A stretch of 64,000 bases of DNA from Streptomyces griseochromogenes (GCF_001542625.1 NZ_CP016279.1:9672001-9736000); one strand, 5' to 3'. Counted from the stretch's first letter, positions 24,005-34,887 are shown. Numbers and translations are program-made. The notes: generated by a model from the letters alone, not told the origin.

Positions 24005-24020
24005 ACTGGTCTACACCACC
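24005..24020. promoter_or_regulatory. DasR operator (dre) candidate between nagF and nagE1
   Basis: ACTGGTCTACACCACC agrees with the 16 bp dre consensus (ACTGGTCTAGACCACT) at 14 positions, by my count. It lies 51 bp before the nagE1 start and 118 bp from the divergent nagF start. DasR is the GlcNAc-responsive GntR repressor, de-repressed by GlcN-6-P. Confidence 0.88.
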
Positions 24021-24071
24021 GGGGGTACGGTCGCCAAACCGCGCCGGGTGAAGCGGTCAGGGAGGACGCCG

Positions 24072-25361
24072 ATGAGCGCCGACAGCACGGTCAGCCCCGC
24101 GCTCGCCCGCTGGCACAAGTTCTTCCAGGGCCTGCAGAAGATGGGCCGCAGCCTCCAGTTGCCGATCGCGGTGCTGCCGGCGGCGGGCATCCTCAACCGG
24201 CTCGGACAGCCGGACGTCTTCGGCGCGAACGGCCTGGGCTGGACCGATGTCTCCAAGGTCATGGCGGGCGCGGGCAGCGCCCTCCTGGACGGCGCCCTCG
24301 GGCTCCCCCTTCTCTTCTGTGTCGGCGTCGCCATCGGCATGGCCAAGAAGTCCGACGGCTCCACCGCCCTCGCCGCCCTCGCCGGCTTCCTCGTCTACTA
24401 CGGCGTCCTGCACCAGTTCCCCAAGGACTGCGCCGGCGGCACGAAGGCCGTGCCCGGCGTCGGATGCATCGCCCCGGACGCGACGGCCACCGCGTTCGCG
24501 TACCAGAACCCCGGCGTGTTCGGCGGCATCGTCATGGGGCTGCTCGCCGCCTTCTTCTGGGCCCGCTACCACCGCACGAAGCTCGTCGACTGGCTCGGCT
24601 TCTTCAACGGCCGCCGGCTCGTGCCGATCATCATGGCCTTCGTGGCGATCGTCTTCGCCGCGCTGTCCCTGTGGGTCTGGCCGCCCATCGGGGACGCGCT
24701 GGAGAGCTTCAGCCACTGGCTCAGCGACCTCGGCGCCTGGGGGGCGGGCGTCTTCGGCGTGGCGAACAGGGCGCTGCTGGTGGTCGGGCTGCACCAGTTC
24801 CTCAACGTGCCCATCTGGTTCCAGTTCGGCAGCTACACCAAGCCGGACGGCACGGTGGTGCACGGCGACATCAACATGTTCCTGGCGGGCGACCCGAACG
24901 CCGGCCAGTTCACCTCGGGCTTCTTCCCGATCATGATGTTCGCGCTCCCGGCGGCCGCGCTGGCGATGACCCACTGCGCGAGGCCGCACCGCCGCAAGGA
25001 GATCGGCGGGCTGATGCTCTCCGTGGCGCTGACCTCGTTCGTCACCGGCATCACCGAACCGATCGAGTACTCCTTCCTCTTCGTCGCTCCCCTGCTGTAC
25101 GCGGTCCACGCGCTGCTCACCGGCGCCTCGATGGCGGCGACGTGGGGGCTCGGGGTGCACGACGGCTTCAGCTTCTCGGCGGGCCTGATCGACTACGTCA
25201 TCAACTGGAACCTGGCGACGAAGCCGTGGGCGATCATCCCGATCGGCCTGTGCTTCGCGGCTGTCTACTACGTGGTCTTCCGCTTCGCGATCACGAAGTT
25301 CGACCTGAAGACGCCGGGCCGGGAGCCGGAGGAGGAGGTCGAGGACGTAACCAAGTTGTGA
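24072..25361 (+). CDS. nagE1: PTS EIIC permease, N-acetylglucosamine family (NagE1-type)
   Basis: A 429-residue integral membrane permease. ATG 24072 (MSADSTVSPALARW) has GGGAGGA 6 bp upstream. It contains ten or so membrane helices, the QKMGRSLQLPIAVLPAAGIL opening of glucose-family EIIC, and the sugar-binding GITEPIEYSFLF motif. The linker end is GREPEEEVEDVTKL, with no EIIA or EIIB fused, so it depends on NagF and a soluble EIIA. The next gene is a close paralogue on the same strand; each has its own operator-like site. Order nagF-nagE1-nagE2 matches S. coelicolor. Confidence 0.92.
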   Translation: MSADSTVSPALARWHKFFQGLQKMGRSLQLPIAVLPAAGILNRLGQPDVFGANGLGWTDVSKVMAGAGSALLDGALGLPLLFCVGVAIGMAKKSDGSTALAALAGFLVYYGVLHQFPKDCAGGTKAVPGVGCIAPDATATAFAYQNPGVFGGIVMGLLAAFFWARYHRTKLVDWLGFFNGRRLVPIIMAFVAIVFAALSLWVWPPIGDALESFSHWLSDLGAWGAGVFGVANRALLVVGLHQFLNVPIWFQFGSYTKPDGTVVHGDINMFLAGDPNAGQFTSGFFPIMMFALPAAALAMTHCARPHRRKEIGGLMLSVALTSFVTGITEPIEYSFLFVAPLLYAVHALLTGASMAATWGLGVHDGFSFSAGLIDYVINWNLATKPWAIIPIGLCFAAVYYVVFRFAITKFDLKTPGREPEEEVEDVTKL

Positions 25362-25402
25362 GCGGATTCGCGGGTTCCTTATCCCGCCTTCATCGTGCTA
25401 CA

Positions 25403-25435
25403 ACAGGTCTACACCACTGAGTGGTGTAGACCACC
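25403..25435. promoter_or_regulatory. Two facing DasR operator-like sites forming a perfect palindrome
   Basis: dre-like sites at 25403-25418 (ACAGGTCTACACCACT) and 25420-25435 (AGTGGTGTAGACCACC) sit back to back. The inner 27 bp (25406-25432) is a perfect inverted repeat: two 12 bp arms around TGA. It lies 17 bp before the nagE2 start, so bound repressor would block this gene strongly and the RNA can form a hairpin at the 5' leader. Confidence 0.9.
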
Positions 25436-25451
25436 ACCCGATGGAGGACGT

Positions 25452-26759
<1,308 letters not shown>

Positions 26760-26777
26760 GACCGGCCCGGCATGACG

Positions 26778-26810
26778 AAGGCCCCGGAACCGAGGAGGTT
26801 CCGGGGCCTT
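26778..26810. terminator. Bidirectional hairpin terminator
   Basis: A 14 bp perfect stem (26778-26791 with 26797-26810) with a 5-nt loop. It lies between nagE2 (+) and the convergent MBL-fold gene (-). Confidence 0.9.
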
Positions 26811-26825
26811 CCCGTACGTGAAAGG

Positions 26826-27578
26826 TCAGATCTCGTACGTCGCCCGTGGCGCCGCCAGCTCCACCGGTCCGTCGAACACCTCGCGTGCGTCGGCCAGGTT
26901 GACCTGCGGGTCGGTCCACGGCGGGATGTGGGTGAGGACCAGGAGGCGGGCGCCCGCGCGGGCCGCCGACTCGCCCGCCTCACGGCCGTTGAGGTGCAGG
27001 TCGGGGATGTCTTCCCGGCCGTACGTGAAGGCGGCCTCGCACAGGTACAGATCCGTGTCCCGGGCCAGCTCGTCCAGCGCCTCGCTGACGCCCGTGTCGC
27101 CGGAGTACGTGAGCGACCGTCCGCCGTGCTCGATCCGGATGGCGTACGCCTCCACGGGGTGGCGCATCCGCTCGGTGTGCACCGTGAACGGGCCGATCTC
27201 GAACGTGGACGGCTTGACCGTGTGGAAGTCGAAGACCTCGCTCATCGAGGAGGCGGAGGGGGTGTCGGCGTAGGCCGTGGTCAGGCGGTGTTCGGTGCCC
27301 TCGGGGCCGTAGACCGGGATCGGTGCGCAGCGGCCGCCCTCGTGGCGGTAGTAGCGCGCGACGAAGTACGCGAGCATGTCGATGCAGTGATCGGCGTGCA
27401 GATGGCTCAGGAAGATCGCGTCGAGGTCGTAGAGACCGCAGTGGCGCTGCAACTCTCCGAGGGCGCCATTGCCCATGTCGAGCAGCAGCCGGAAGCCGTC
27501 GGCCTCGACGAGGTAGCTCGAGCAGGCCGATTCCGCGGATGGGAACGACCCCGAGCAGCCGACGACGGTGAGCTTCAT
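26826..27578 (-). CDS. Metallo-beta-lactamase-fold hydrolase (RNase Z-like)
   Basis: A 250-residue MBL-fold enzyme. ATG 27578 gives MKLTVVGCSGSFPSAESACS; the upstream 23 codons lack conservation features. The Zn motif is HLHADHCID (HxHxDH), with a further His in ERMRHPVEAYAIRI and YSGDTG. CSSYLVEADGFRLLLDMGNG fits the RNase Z or phosphodiesterase-like subgroup. Substrate not assignable. A 241 bp gap with no gene separates it from the divergent PemK-like gene. Confidence 0.9.
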   Translation of the reverse strand: MKLTVVGCSGSFPSAESACSSYLVEADGFRLLLDMGNGALGELQRHCGLYDLDAIFLSHLHADHCIDMLAYFVARYYRHEGGRCAPIPVYGPEGTEHRLTTAYADTPSASSMSEVFDFHTVKPSTFEIGPFTVHTERMRHPVEAYAIRIEHGGRSLTYSGDTGVSEALDELARDTDLYLCEAAFTYGREDIPDLHLNGREAGESAARAGARLLVLTHIPPWTDPQVNLADAREVFDGPVELAAPRATYEI

Positions 27579-27819
27579 GAAGCAGAAACCTCCGTTGGCG
27601 GGAACCGGTGGGCGGGGAGCTGAGGGGAGGGGTCGGGAAAGGGGCATAGGGGGGTCGTGCGGTTTGTCGAGCGTAAGGCGCGAAAGGGCGGGTCGCTCCT
27701 CCGCCAGGGGCCGTTGTGGGCGAACTCACCTGTGGTGTCACCGGTTCGGCTGGACCGGGGGCGCACAGGGAATGCGAGAGGGCGCGCAATACAGAGCACA
27801 CGCCGGTAACGTCGTCTTC

Positions 27820-28335
27820 ATGGACACGTCCTGGTGGCTGGCGCTCGCGGCGGTGGTGCTGCTCGCGCTGGTCGCCACGCTCGTCGACGGCTGGGGCCGG
27901 GCCCGCCGCCCCGGCGGGCGCCGGCTGCGGCCGCCGGGGCGCCTCGGCGGCCGGGACCGGGCCCGCGCGGCACGTCCGCACCCGGGGGACATCTGGTGGG
28001 CGAACGTGCCCTACGAGGAGCACACGGAGTCGAATGGGGCCGCGCGCAGCGCGTCGCACAGGGCGGTGGCGGGAGACGGGCGGGGGAAGGACCGGCCCTG
28101 TCTGGTGCTGGCCGTACGCGGCGACCGGGCCACGGTCGCGAAGATCACCAGCAGGTACCACGACGAGCGCGCCGGGGTGATCCCGCTGCCGCCCGGGGCG
28201 GTCGGTGATGCCCACGGGCGGCCCAGCTTCCTGCAGACCGACGAGCTGCGCGAGGTGCCTGTCGGCGACTTCCGGCGACGGGTGGGTGTGGTCGACCCTG
28301 TCTTGTGGGATCAGGTGAGACATCTCGCGAACTAG
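27820..28335 (+). CDS. Membrane-anchored PemK/MazF-like protein
   Basis: A 171-residue protein from ATG 27820 with no cognate antitoxin gene beside it. Residues 3-22 form one membrane helix (WWLALAAVVLLALVATLVDG), followed by a basic linker. The SH3-like PemK/MazF core runs from GDIWWANVPYEE (about 60) to the end: RPCLVLAV, ITSRYHDE and FLQTDELREVPV match the fold. A segment reading ESNGAARSASHRAVAGDGRGK lies between the first strands and is encoded by an inserted dispersed repeat. A membrane helix and missing antitoxin argue against a standard toxin. Function open. Confidence 0.75.
   Translation: MDTSWWLALAAVVLLALVATLVDGWGRARRPGGRRLRPPGRLGGRDRARAARPHPGDIWWANVPYEEHTESNGAARSASHRAVAGDGRGKDRPCLVLAVRGDRATVAKITSRYHDERAGVIPLPPGAVGDAHGRPSFLQTDELREVPVGDFRRRVGVVDPVLWDQVRHLAN
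28030..28090. repeat. Dispersed repeat copy 1, inside the PemK-like gene
   Basis: The stretch GTCGAATGGGGCCGCGCGCA to GACGGGCGGG matches 58803-58862 over about 55 bp with few differences (GTCGAAT, GGGCCGCGCGCAGCGCGTCG, GGGCGGTGG, GACGGGCGGG). It keeps the reading frame of the PemK-like gene open. Confidence 0.8.
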
Positions 28336-28354
28336 GTGCCGGCGGTCGTCCGCC

Positions 28355-28425
28355 GCGCCGTCGTCGCTGATCGCGCCCCGCGGCGCAGCCGCATGCCGGA
28401 CACGGCCCCGCGCCCCTGCGGGGCG
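28355..28425. repeat. Streptomyces intergenic palindromic repeat, copy 1
   Basis: The minus strand reads GGGGCGCGGGGCCGTGTCCG, then a GCATGCGGCTGCGCCGCGGG core. The same pattern occurs on the plus strand at 55838-55895. It lies between the PemK-like gene and a lipoprotein gene and can fold into a GC-rich hairpin. Confidence 0.75.
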
Positions 28426-28432
28426 CGCCGTC

Positions 28433-28882
28433 TCACCGCACGTTCACCGTGACCGTCCACTCCTGGATGCCCTTGCAGGAGACCTGGCCGGGGTCGGGGG
28501 CCGGGCACAGCGGCCGGGAGGACGTCAGTTTCACGGTTCCGGCCGCCACCGCCTTGTAGGCCGCCGAGGCATCGCCCGGCTGGATGACGAAGCCCGCGTT
28601 GATCGCCCGCAGGGCGGTACCGCTCGCGGCGACCGGCTTCCAGGGGCGGGTCTTGGTGCCGTCGAGGCTGATCCGCAGCTCGCCGCCCTTGGCCAGGCAG
28701 ACGGTACGGCCGTTGGCGGCCGCCTTCAGCTCCAGCCGGGCGGCGCACCCGCTGCCGGAGGACGGTGCGGAGGCCGACGGTGACACCTTGCCTTTGCTGC
28801 CGGTGTCCCCGCCGCTCTGGGAGCCGCAGCCTGCCAGGAGCAGCGCTGTGGCCGCGAGGACGATGGGTGTCGTACGGCGCAT
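28433..28882 (-). CDS. Lipoprotein with DUF4232-like domain
   Basis: A 149-residue exported lipoprotein. The signal peptide ends in a clear lipobox (ALLLAGC, Cys at 19). A Ser/Gly/Pro linker follows, then a beta-rich domain with four Cys (GCAARLELK, VCLAKGGE, RPLCPAP, VSCKGIQE) that could form two disulfides. The pattern fits DUF4232-type extracellular domains in actinobacteria. No neighbours suggest a partner. Function unknown. Confidence 0.8.
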   Translation of the reverse strand: MRRTTPIVLAATALLLAGCGSQSGGDTGSKGKVSPSASAPSSGSGCAARLELKAAANGRTVCLAKGGELRISLDGTKTRPWKPVAASGTALRAINAGFVIQPGDASAAYKAVAAGTVKLTSSRPLCPAPDPGQVSCKGIQEWTVTVNVR

Positions 28883-29003
28883 GGGTGTCCGCCTTTCTGC
28901 CGTGGCCGGCCGACCGGCCCCTTGGTGCAGATGTGACGTACCACCGGCGCGAACGGATCCCGCACACGGACGGCGTCCGTGTGCGGGACCGGTGTGACGC
29001 GGC

Positions 29004-31076
29004 TCAGCTGGTCGTCAGGGCGGTGTCGTCCACGACGAAGCTGGTCTGGAGGGAGGAGTCCTCCACCCCGCTGAACTTCAGGGTGACCGTCTGTCCCGCG
29101 AAGGAGGACAGGTCGAAGGTCTTCTGCGTGTACCCGGAGGCGGCGTTGAGGTTCGAGTAGGTCGCCAGGGTCGTCGAACCGGCGCTGACCGTCAGCTTGT
29201 CGTACGCGCTGCTGCTGGTGGTCTCGTCGGAGTCGATGTGCAGGTAGAAGGTGTAGCTGGCCTTGCAGCCGGCCGGGACGGTCACCGACTGGGACAGCGT
29301 GTCGGTGTGCGAGGAGCCGTACCCGTCGAGCCAGGCCTTGTAGGAGCCGCTGTGCGCGGCCTCACCGCTGTCGCTGGTGATGACGCCGCTGCTCGCGGTC
29401 CAGCCGGTGCTGCCCGACTCGAAGCCCGGGTTGGCCAGCAGCTGGGCGCCGGTGCAGGTGCCGCCGGAGGAGCCGACCGTCCAGGTGAAGGAGGTCGCGC
29501 CGGAGGCACCGGTGGAGTCCTTGGCCGTGACGGTGACCTGGTAGGTGCCCGCGGTGGACGCCGTGCCGGAGATCAGGCCGGAGGAGCTGTCGATGGACAG
29601 GCCGGTCGGCAGGCCGGAGGCGCTGTAGGTGAGGGCCGCGCCCGCGCTGTCGGTGGCGTGGATCTGCAGGGCGGCCGAGCCACCGGTGGTGGTGGACTGG
29701 CTGCCGGGGTTGGTGACGGTCACCGTGTTGCCGGTGCTGGTGCCGGCGGTGAAGGCGGTGGTGCCGTTCGGGGTGCCCCAGCCGGTCGGGCCGTCGTAGC
29801 CGGCGGTCGCGGTGCAGAAGTACGACGGGGAGCAGCTGCCGTTGTTGCCGCTGGTCACGTCGTACAGGTTGCTCGTGTGCTGGTACGGGTACTTCGACGG
29901 GTAGTCGCCGGAGCCCGGGGTGCCCGCGAGGGCGTAGACGCCGGCGACGATCGGGGCGGAGGCGCTGGTGCCGCCGTAGACCGCCCAGCCGGAGCCGCCG
30001 TAGGTGTCGTAGACCGCGACGCCGGTGGCCGGGTCGGCGACCGCGGAGACGTCGGCCTCCATGCGCTTGGAGCAGCCGGTGTCGGTCTGCCAGCTCGGCT
30101 TCGGGTCGTAGGCGGAGCAGCCGGAGCCGGTGCCCTCGGTGGAGCTGGTGTGCCACACCGACTCGCTCCAGCCGCGGGAGTTGGAGGAGGAGGTGAGCGC
30201 GGTGCCGCCGACGGCGGTCACGTACTGGGAGGTCGCCGGGTACTCGGCGCCGTAGGCGGAGTCGCCGGAGGAGACGGTGATCGCGACGCCCGGGTGCTTG
30301 AAGTACTGGGTGTCCTCGCTGGTCTGCGCGGAGGACTCTCCGCCGCCCCAGCTGTTGGAGACGACCTTGGCGCCCAGCGTGACGGCCTCGTTCTCGGCGA
30401 TGCCGAGGTCGGTGTCGTTCGCGGAGTTCGCCTCGACCAGGTCGATGCTGCAGTTCGGGCAGACCGCGCTGACCATGTCGAGGTCGAGCGCCTCTTCACC
30501 GGCCCAGCCGGTGTCGTTGGTCGGCAGCGAGGTGGTGGAGCCGGTCTGGCTGACCTGCTTGAAGCAGCCGTTGGCCTTGGTGCAGGCGGACAGGCCGTAG
30601 GTGGAGCGGTAAGTGGCCAGGTCCGACTCGGCGTTGGGGTCGTTGTAGGCGTCGACGATGGCGACCGTCAGGCCGCTGCCGCCCGTCGAGGGCAGGTTGT
30701 AGGCGCTGTGCAGGTTGGCCGGGGAGAGGCCGGAGGGGGCCGCGGCGGCGAGCGCCGAGGCGAGCCGCTGCTTGATGTCGGTGCGCCGCTGGGCGAAGCA
30801 GGACGCGTGGCCCGGCTCGGCCGTGGCGCACAGGTGGGTCGTGGGGACCTTCTGCCCGGCCTTGCCGGTGGAGTGGAAGGTCTGGCGCTCCGGGGCGGTC
30901 AGGGCCTTGGCGTTCTGCGCGGCCCGGGAGGTGTGGGGCGCGGGGGCCGCGGCGGCCTGGGCTCCGGCCGTCGGTGCCGTGGCCAGTCCGGCGACGGTCA
31001 GGGCGAGGGACGGGAGGGCGATGGAGAGAAGTCTTCGCAGGCTCCGTCTGTGCCCGCTCGGGTGTGACTCACGCAT
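29004..31076 (-). CDS. Secreted sedolisin-type peptidase (S53) with Ig-like and C-terminal domain
   Basis: A 690-residue exported serine-carboxyl peptidase. The signal peptide ([20 protein letters not shown]) ends near residue 40. The catalytic domain carries Glu and Asp in [16 protein letters not shown] (about 195) and Ser in [19 protein letters not shown] (about 370), the sedolisin triad. Then come an Ig-like putative domain ([18 protein letters not shown]) and a C-terminal jelly-roll-like domain ([16 protein letters not shown]) of carbohydrate- or substrate-binding type. The short pro-region is unusual for S53 enzymes. It probably degrades extracellular protein. Monocistronic. Confidence 0.88.
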   Translation of the reverse strand: MRESHPSGHRRSLRRLLSIALPSLALTVAGLATAPTAGAQAAAAPAPHTSRAAQNAKALTAPERQTFHSTGKAGQKVPTTHLCATAEPGHASCFAQRRTDIKQRLASALAAAAPSGLSPANLHSAYNLPSTGGSGLTVAIVDAYNDPNAESDLATYRSTYGLSACTKANGCFKQVSQTGSTTSLPTNDTGWAGEEALDLDMVSAVCPNCSIDLVEANSANDTDLGIAENEAVTLGAKVVSNSWGGGESSAQTSEDTQYFKHPGVAITVSSGDSAYGAEYPATSQYVTAVGGTALTSSSNSRGWSESVWHTSSTEGTGSGCSAYDPKPSWQTDTGCSKRMEADVSAVADPATGVAVYDTYGGSGWAVYGGTSASAPIVAGVYALAGTPGSGDYPSKYPYQHTSNLYDVTSGNNGSCSPSYFCTATAGYDGPTGWGTPNGTTAFTAGTSTGNTVTVTNPGSQSTTTGGSAALQIHATDSAGAALTYSASGLPTGLSIDSSSGLISGTASTAGTYQVTVTAKDSTGASGATSFTWTVGSSGGTCTGAQLLANPGFESGSTGWTASSGVITSDSGEAAHSGSYKAWLDGYGSSHTDTLSQSVTVPAGCKASYTFYLHIDSDETTSSSAYDKLTVSAGSTTLATYSNLNAASGYTQKTFDLSSFAGQTVTLKFSGVEDSSLQTSFVVDDTALTTS

Positions 31077-31293
31077 GGGGTACTGCCTCCATGGGGAAGT
31101 GGGGTTTCTCGCACTGGTTGGGCAGGCCCGTGACGCGCGTAGCGGCGGTGCCGCGCAGTCATGAGCATGACACTCATTGCCACCCCGACGCCGAGTGAGC
31201 GTGACATGTCAGGGTGCGCGAGGAACGTAGACCCGGGCCGCGGAGCACGGGCAGTACCGGACGGAATCCTTTGCCTCTCCATAGGATGGGTTT

Positions 31294-31315
31294 AGCCCCC
31301 TCATGGGAGGGGGCT
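31294..31315 (-). terminator. Hairpin terminator of the cysO-cysM operon
   Basis: AGCCCCCT (31294-31301) pairs with AGGGGGCT (31308-31315) around a 6-nt loop, 22 bp beyond the cysM stop. There is no T-tract on the minus strand. Confidence 0.75.
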
Positions 31316-31336
31316 GGCAGGAGTTTGACGACGGGC

Positions 31337-32293
<957 letters not shown>

Positions 32294-32632
32294 TCAGCGG
32301 CCGATCAGTCCCGCCCGCCGCCCGACCGCCACCCCGGTCGGACGCGGCTCCGCCGCGGCGGAACCTCCGGCGACCGCCGGGAGGATCGTCACGGTGTCGC
32401 CGTCGGTCAGCTTGGTGTCGATGTTGTCGAGGAAGCGGACGTCCTCGTCGTTCAGGTAGACGTTGACGAAGCGGCGCAGCTTGCCCTCGTCCACGATGCG
32501 GGCCTTGATGCCCGCGTGCCGGGTCTCGAGGTCGGCGAACAGGTCGGCGAGGGTGGCACCGCTGCCCTCCACCGCCTTCTGACCGTCGGTGTACTGGCGG
32601 AGGATCGTGGGGATGCGGACCTCGATGGCCAT
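32294..32632 (-). CDS. cysO: Sulfur-carrier protein CysO (ThiS/MoaD fold) with C-terminal extension
   Basis: A 112-residue ubiquitin-like carrier. The beta-grasp reads MAIEVRIPTILRQYTDGQKA through TVTILPAVAGG, ending in the Gly-Gly (89-90) that is adenylated and thiocarboxylated. Unlike the mycobacterial protein, translation continues for 22 residues (SAAAEPRPTGVAVGRRAGLI and two more), so the tail must be removed before the Gly-Gly can act. The Mec-type protease next door is the likely processor. Gene order is cysO-cysM, preceded by a leader peptide. Confidence 0.93.
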   Translation of the reverse strand: MAIEVRIPTILRQYTDGQKAVEGSGATLADLFADLETRHAGIKARIVDEGKLRRFVNVYLNDEDVRFLDNIDTKLTDGDTVTILPAVAGGSAAAEPRPTGVAVGRRAGLIGR

Positions 32633-32727
32633 GGCTCAGGGCTCCTGTCGGAAAGGGGTGGCTCGTCGAATCGGTGTGGGCGTACGGCGGCACGCCGCGG
32701 CTCACGGCCGTACGGCGGCGGGGAACG

Positions 32728-32823
32728 TCAACAGATGGCGCTGTTCAGCCTGCACAGGTCGACGTGCAGCCGCGCCACGAGCAGCGTGCTCGGCGCCTTC
32801 TCGCTCACGTCGTTCAGAACCAT
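32728..32823 (-). CDS. Cysteine leader peptide upstream of cysO-cysM
   Basis: A 31-residue open frame (ATG 32823, stop 32728-32730) reading MVLNDVSEKAPSTLLVARLH then VDLCRLNSAIC. I recall actinobacterial putative leader peptides ending in [H/V]DLCR..S..C upstream of sulfur and cysteine genes, where translation of the C-terminal Cys codons attenuates the operon. The frame is too short to be found by length alone; support is the terminal Cys pair (LCR, IC) and its position 95 bp before cysO and after the Mec-type gene. The ribosome site is weak. Confidence 0.7.
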   Translation of the reverse strand: MVLNDVSEKAPSTLLVARLHVDLCRLNSAIC

Positions 32824-32902
32824 GGGCTCATCGTATCGATTCCCGGTCCGGGTCCTGGAATGTGATCCCACATGACGGACAGATCTCAACCAAGGACTGA
32901 GA

Positions 32903-33325
32903 TCAGTACGTCTCCACGACCCTGACCTCCTCCTCGGTGACCTCCGAGTCGAGGATCCGGAAGGAGCGGAACTGGAACTCGCCGAGGCCGTCGGCGTCGG
33001 CGGTGGAGACGAGGACGTAGTGGGCACCGGGTTCGTTGGCGTAGCCGATGTCGGTCCGCGAGGGGTACGCCTCGGTCGCCGTGTGGGAGTGGTAGATGAT
33101 CACCGGCTCCTCGTCGCGGTCGTCCATCTCGCGGTAGAGCTTGAGCAGATCCTGCGAGTCGAATTCGTAGAACGTGGGCGAGCGGGCCGCGTTCAGCATC
33201 GGGATGAAGCGCTCGGGACGGCCGGAGCCCACCGGGCCGGCGACGACGCCGCACGCCTCGTCGGGGTGGTCCTCGCGCGCGTGGGCGACGATCTGGTCGT
33301 ACAGGGCCTGGGTGAGGGTCAGCAT
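32903..33325 (-). CDS. JAMM metalloprotease of the CysO pathway (Mec type)
   Basis: A 140-residue zinc peptidase. The JAMM motif is E23 (PDEACG), H79-x-H81, S89 and D92 (IIYHSHTATEAYPSRTD). The mycobacterial homologue Mec cleaves CysO-cysteine to free L-cysteine, and other JAMM proteins trim the tail of sulfur carriers. Being adjacent to cysO with its 22-residue extension, it could do either or both here. ATG 33325 gives MLTLTQALYDQIVAHARED, the normal family start. Confidence 0.9.
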   Translation of the reverse strand: MLTLTQALYDQIVAHAREDHPDEACGVVAGPVGSGRPERFIPMLNAARSPTFYEFDSQDLLKLYREMDDRDEEPVIIYHSHTATEAYPSRTDIGYANEPGAHYVLVSTADADGLGEFQFRSFRILDSEVTEEEVRVVETY

Positions 33326-33468
33326 GGGGGTCAGGATAGACAGAGGGGCCGCCCCGTACCGATGTGTGGTACGGGACGGCCCACATGATGGACGTCCTGA
33401 GCGGCAGCCGCCGGGGGTGCCACGAGTACTCCCGGCGGCCGGACGTCCCGAGGGAGGTCTCCCCGCGA

Positions 33469-34887
33469 TCAGCCCACCTGCTCCAGCTCGGGCTCGCGGC
33501 GGTCGGCGATCTGCGGCGTGCGGTTCTTCAGGACCAGCCAGCCGATGCCGAGCGCGACCGCCCAGACCGCCATCACGTACAGGCAGATGCGGGAGTCGGC
33601 ATCGTACGCGATCAGACCGGTGACGAAGAGCAGGAACACGATGGCGACCCAGCTGCTGAGCGCGCCGCCCGGTGCCGGGAAGGGCGAGGCGGGCAGCCGG
33701 CCGGCGTTCACCGCGCGGCGGTAGAACACGTGGCTGATCAGGATCATCAGCCAGGTCCAGATGCCGGCCGCGGTGGCGACGGAGGTGACGTAGCCGAACG
33801 CCTTCTCCGGGACGACGTAGTTCAGGACCACGCCGATGCCCATGAACAGCACCGAGACGGTGATGCCGAAGGCCGGGGTCTTGGTGGAGGACAGCTTGGA
33901 GAAGACGCGCGGGGCCTCGCCGTTGTCCGCGAGGGTGCGCAGCATGCGGCCCGTGGAGTACATGCCCGAGTTGCAGGACGACAGGGCCGCGGTGAGCACC
34001 ACGAAGTTGACGATGCCGGCGCCGGCCGGGATGCCGATCATCGCGAAGGCCTTCACGAAGGGGCTGACACCCTCGGTGAACTCGGTCCACTTGACCACGC
34101 ACAGGATGACGGTGAGGGCACCGACGTAGAACAGGCCGATGCGCCAGGGCAGCGTGTTGATGGCCTTCGGGAGGGTCTTCTCCGGGTTCTCGGACTCGCC
34201 CGCGGTGACGCCGACCAGCTCGACGGCGAGGTAGGCGAACATCACGCCCTGCAGGGTCATCAGCGAGGACCCGATGCCCTTGGGGAAGAAGCCGTCGAAC
34301 TGCCACAGGTTCGAGACGGACGCGGTGTCACCGGCGGCGCTGAAGCCGAAGGTGAGCACGCCGAGGCCGATCACGATCATGCCGATCAGGGCGGTGACCT
34401 TGACCATCGAGAACCAGAACTCCAGCTCCCCGAAGAGCTTCACGGAGATCAGGTTGACCCCGAAGAGGACCACCAGGAAGACGAGCGCCGTCACCCACTG
34501 CGGGATGGCCGGGAACCAGTAGTTGATGTAGATCGCGGCGGCCGTCAGCTCGGCCATGCCGGTGACCACCCACATCAGCCAGTACGTCCAGGCCGTGAAG
34601 TAGCCGAAGAACGGGCCGAGGAACTCGCGGGAGTAGTCCGCGAACGAGCCGGAGACAGGGCGGTAGAGCAGCAGCTCGCCCAGGGCCCGCATGATGAAGA
34701 AGATGATCACGCCGGCGAGGGCGTACATCAGGATGAGGCTGGGGCCCGCCTTCTCGATGTTGGCCCCGGCCTTCAGGAACAGACCGACGCCGATCGCACC
34801 GCCGATCGCGATCATCTGGACCTGGCGGCTGCCGAGCCCGCGCTCGTAGCCCTCCTCAGGGGCTTCGGTGACCTTCTCAGAGGCCAT
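33469..34887 (-). CDS. Amino acid permease (APC family)
   Basis: A 472-residue, twelve-helix transporter. ATG 34887 starts a polar, acidic N-terminus (MASEKVTEAPEEGYERGLGS) followed by the APC consensus QMIAIGGAIGVGLFLKAG in helix 1. YRPVSGSFADYSREFLGP and EELVGVTAGE-type segments (VELVGVTAGESENPEKTLPKA) follow the AAT subgroup of amino acid transporters such as those for Ala, Ser, Gly or aromatic amino acids. Substrate not assignable. An intergenic region of 343 bp lies upstream. Confidence 0.9.
   Translation of the reverse strand: MASEKVTEAPEEGYERGLGSRQVQMIAIGGAIGVGLFLKAGANIEKAGPSLILMYALAGVIIFFIMRALGELLLYRPVSGSFADYSREFLGPFFGYFTAWTYWLMWVVTGMAELTAAAIYINYWFPAIPQWVTALVFLVVLFGVNLISVKLFGELEFWFSMVKVTALIGMIVIGLGVLTFGFSAAGDTASVSNLWQFDGFFPKGIGSSLMTLQGVMFAYLAVELVGVTAGESENPEKTLPKAINTLPWRIGLFYVGALTVILCVVKWTEFTEGVSPFVKAFAMIGIPAGAGIVNFVVLTAALSSCNSGMYSTGRMLRTLADNGEAPRVFSKLSSTKTPAFGITVSVLFMGIGVVLNYVVPEKAFGYVTSVATAAGIWTWLMILISHVFYRRAVNAGRLPASPFPAPGGALSSWVAIVFLLFVTGLIAYDADSRICLYVMAVWAVALGIGWLVLKNRTPQIADRREPELEQVG

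Noticed and set aside
25406..25432. Palindrome before nagE2 read as a terminator
   Set aside because: It lies upstream of the gene, has no T-tract, and both arms match the DasR operator consensus.
27820..28335. Classical MazEF toxin-antitoxin pair
   Set aside because: No antitoxin-like small gene lies upstream or downstream in the same direction, and the protein has a membrane helix.
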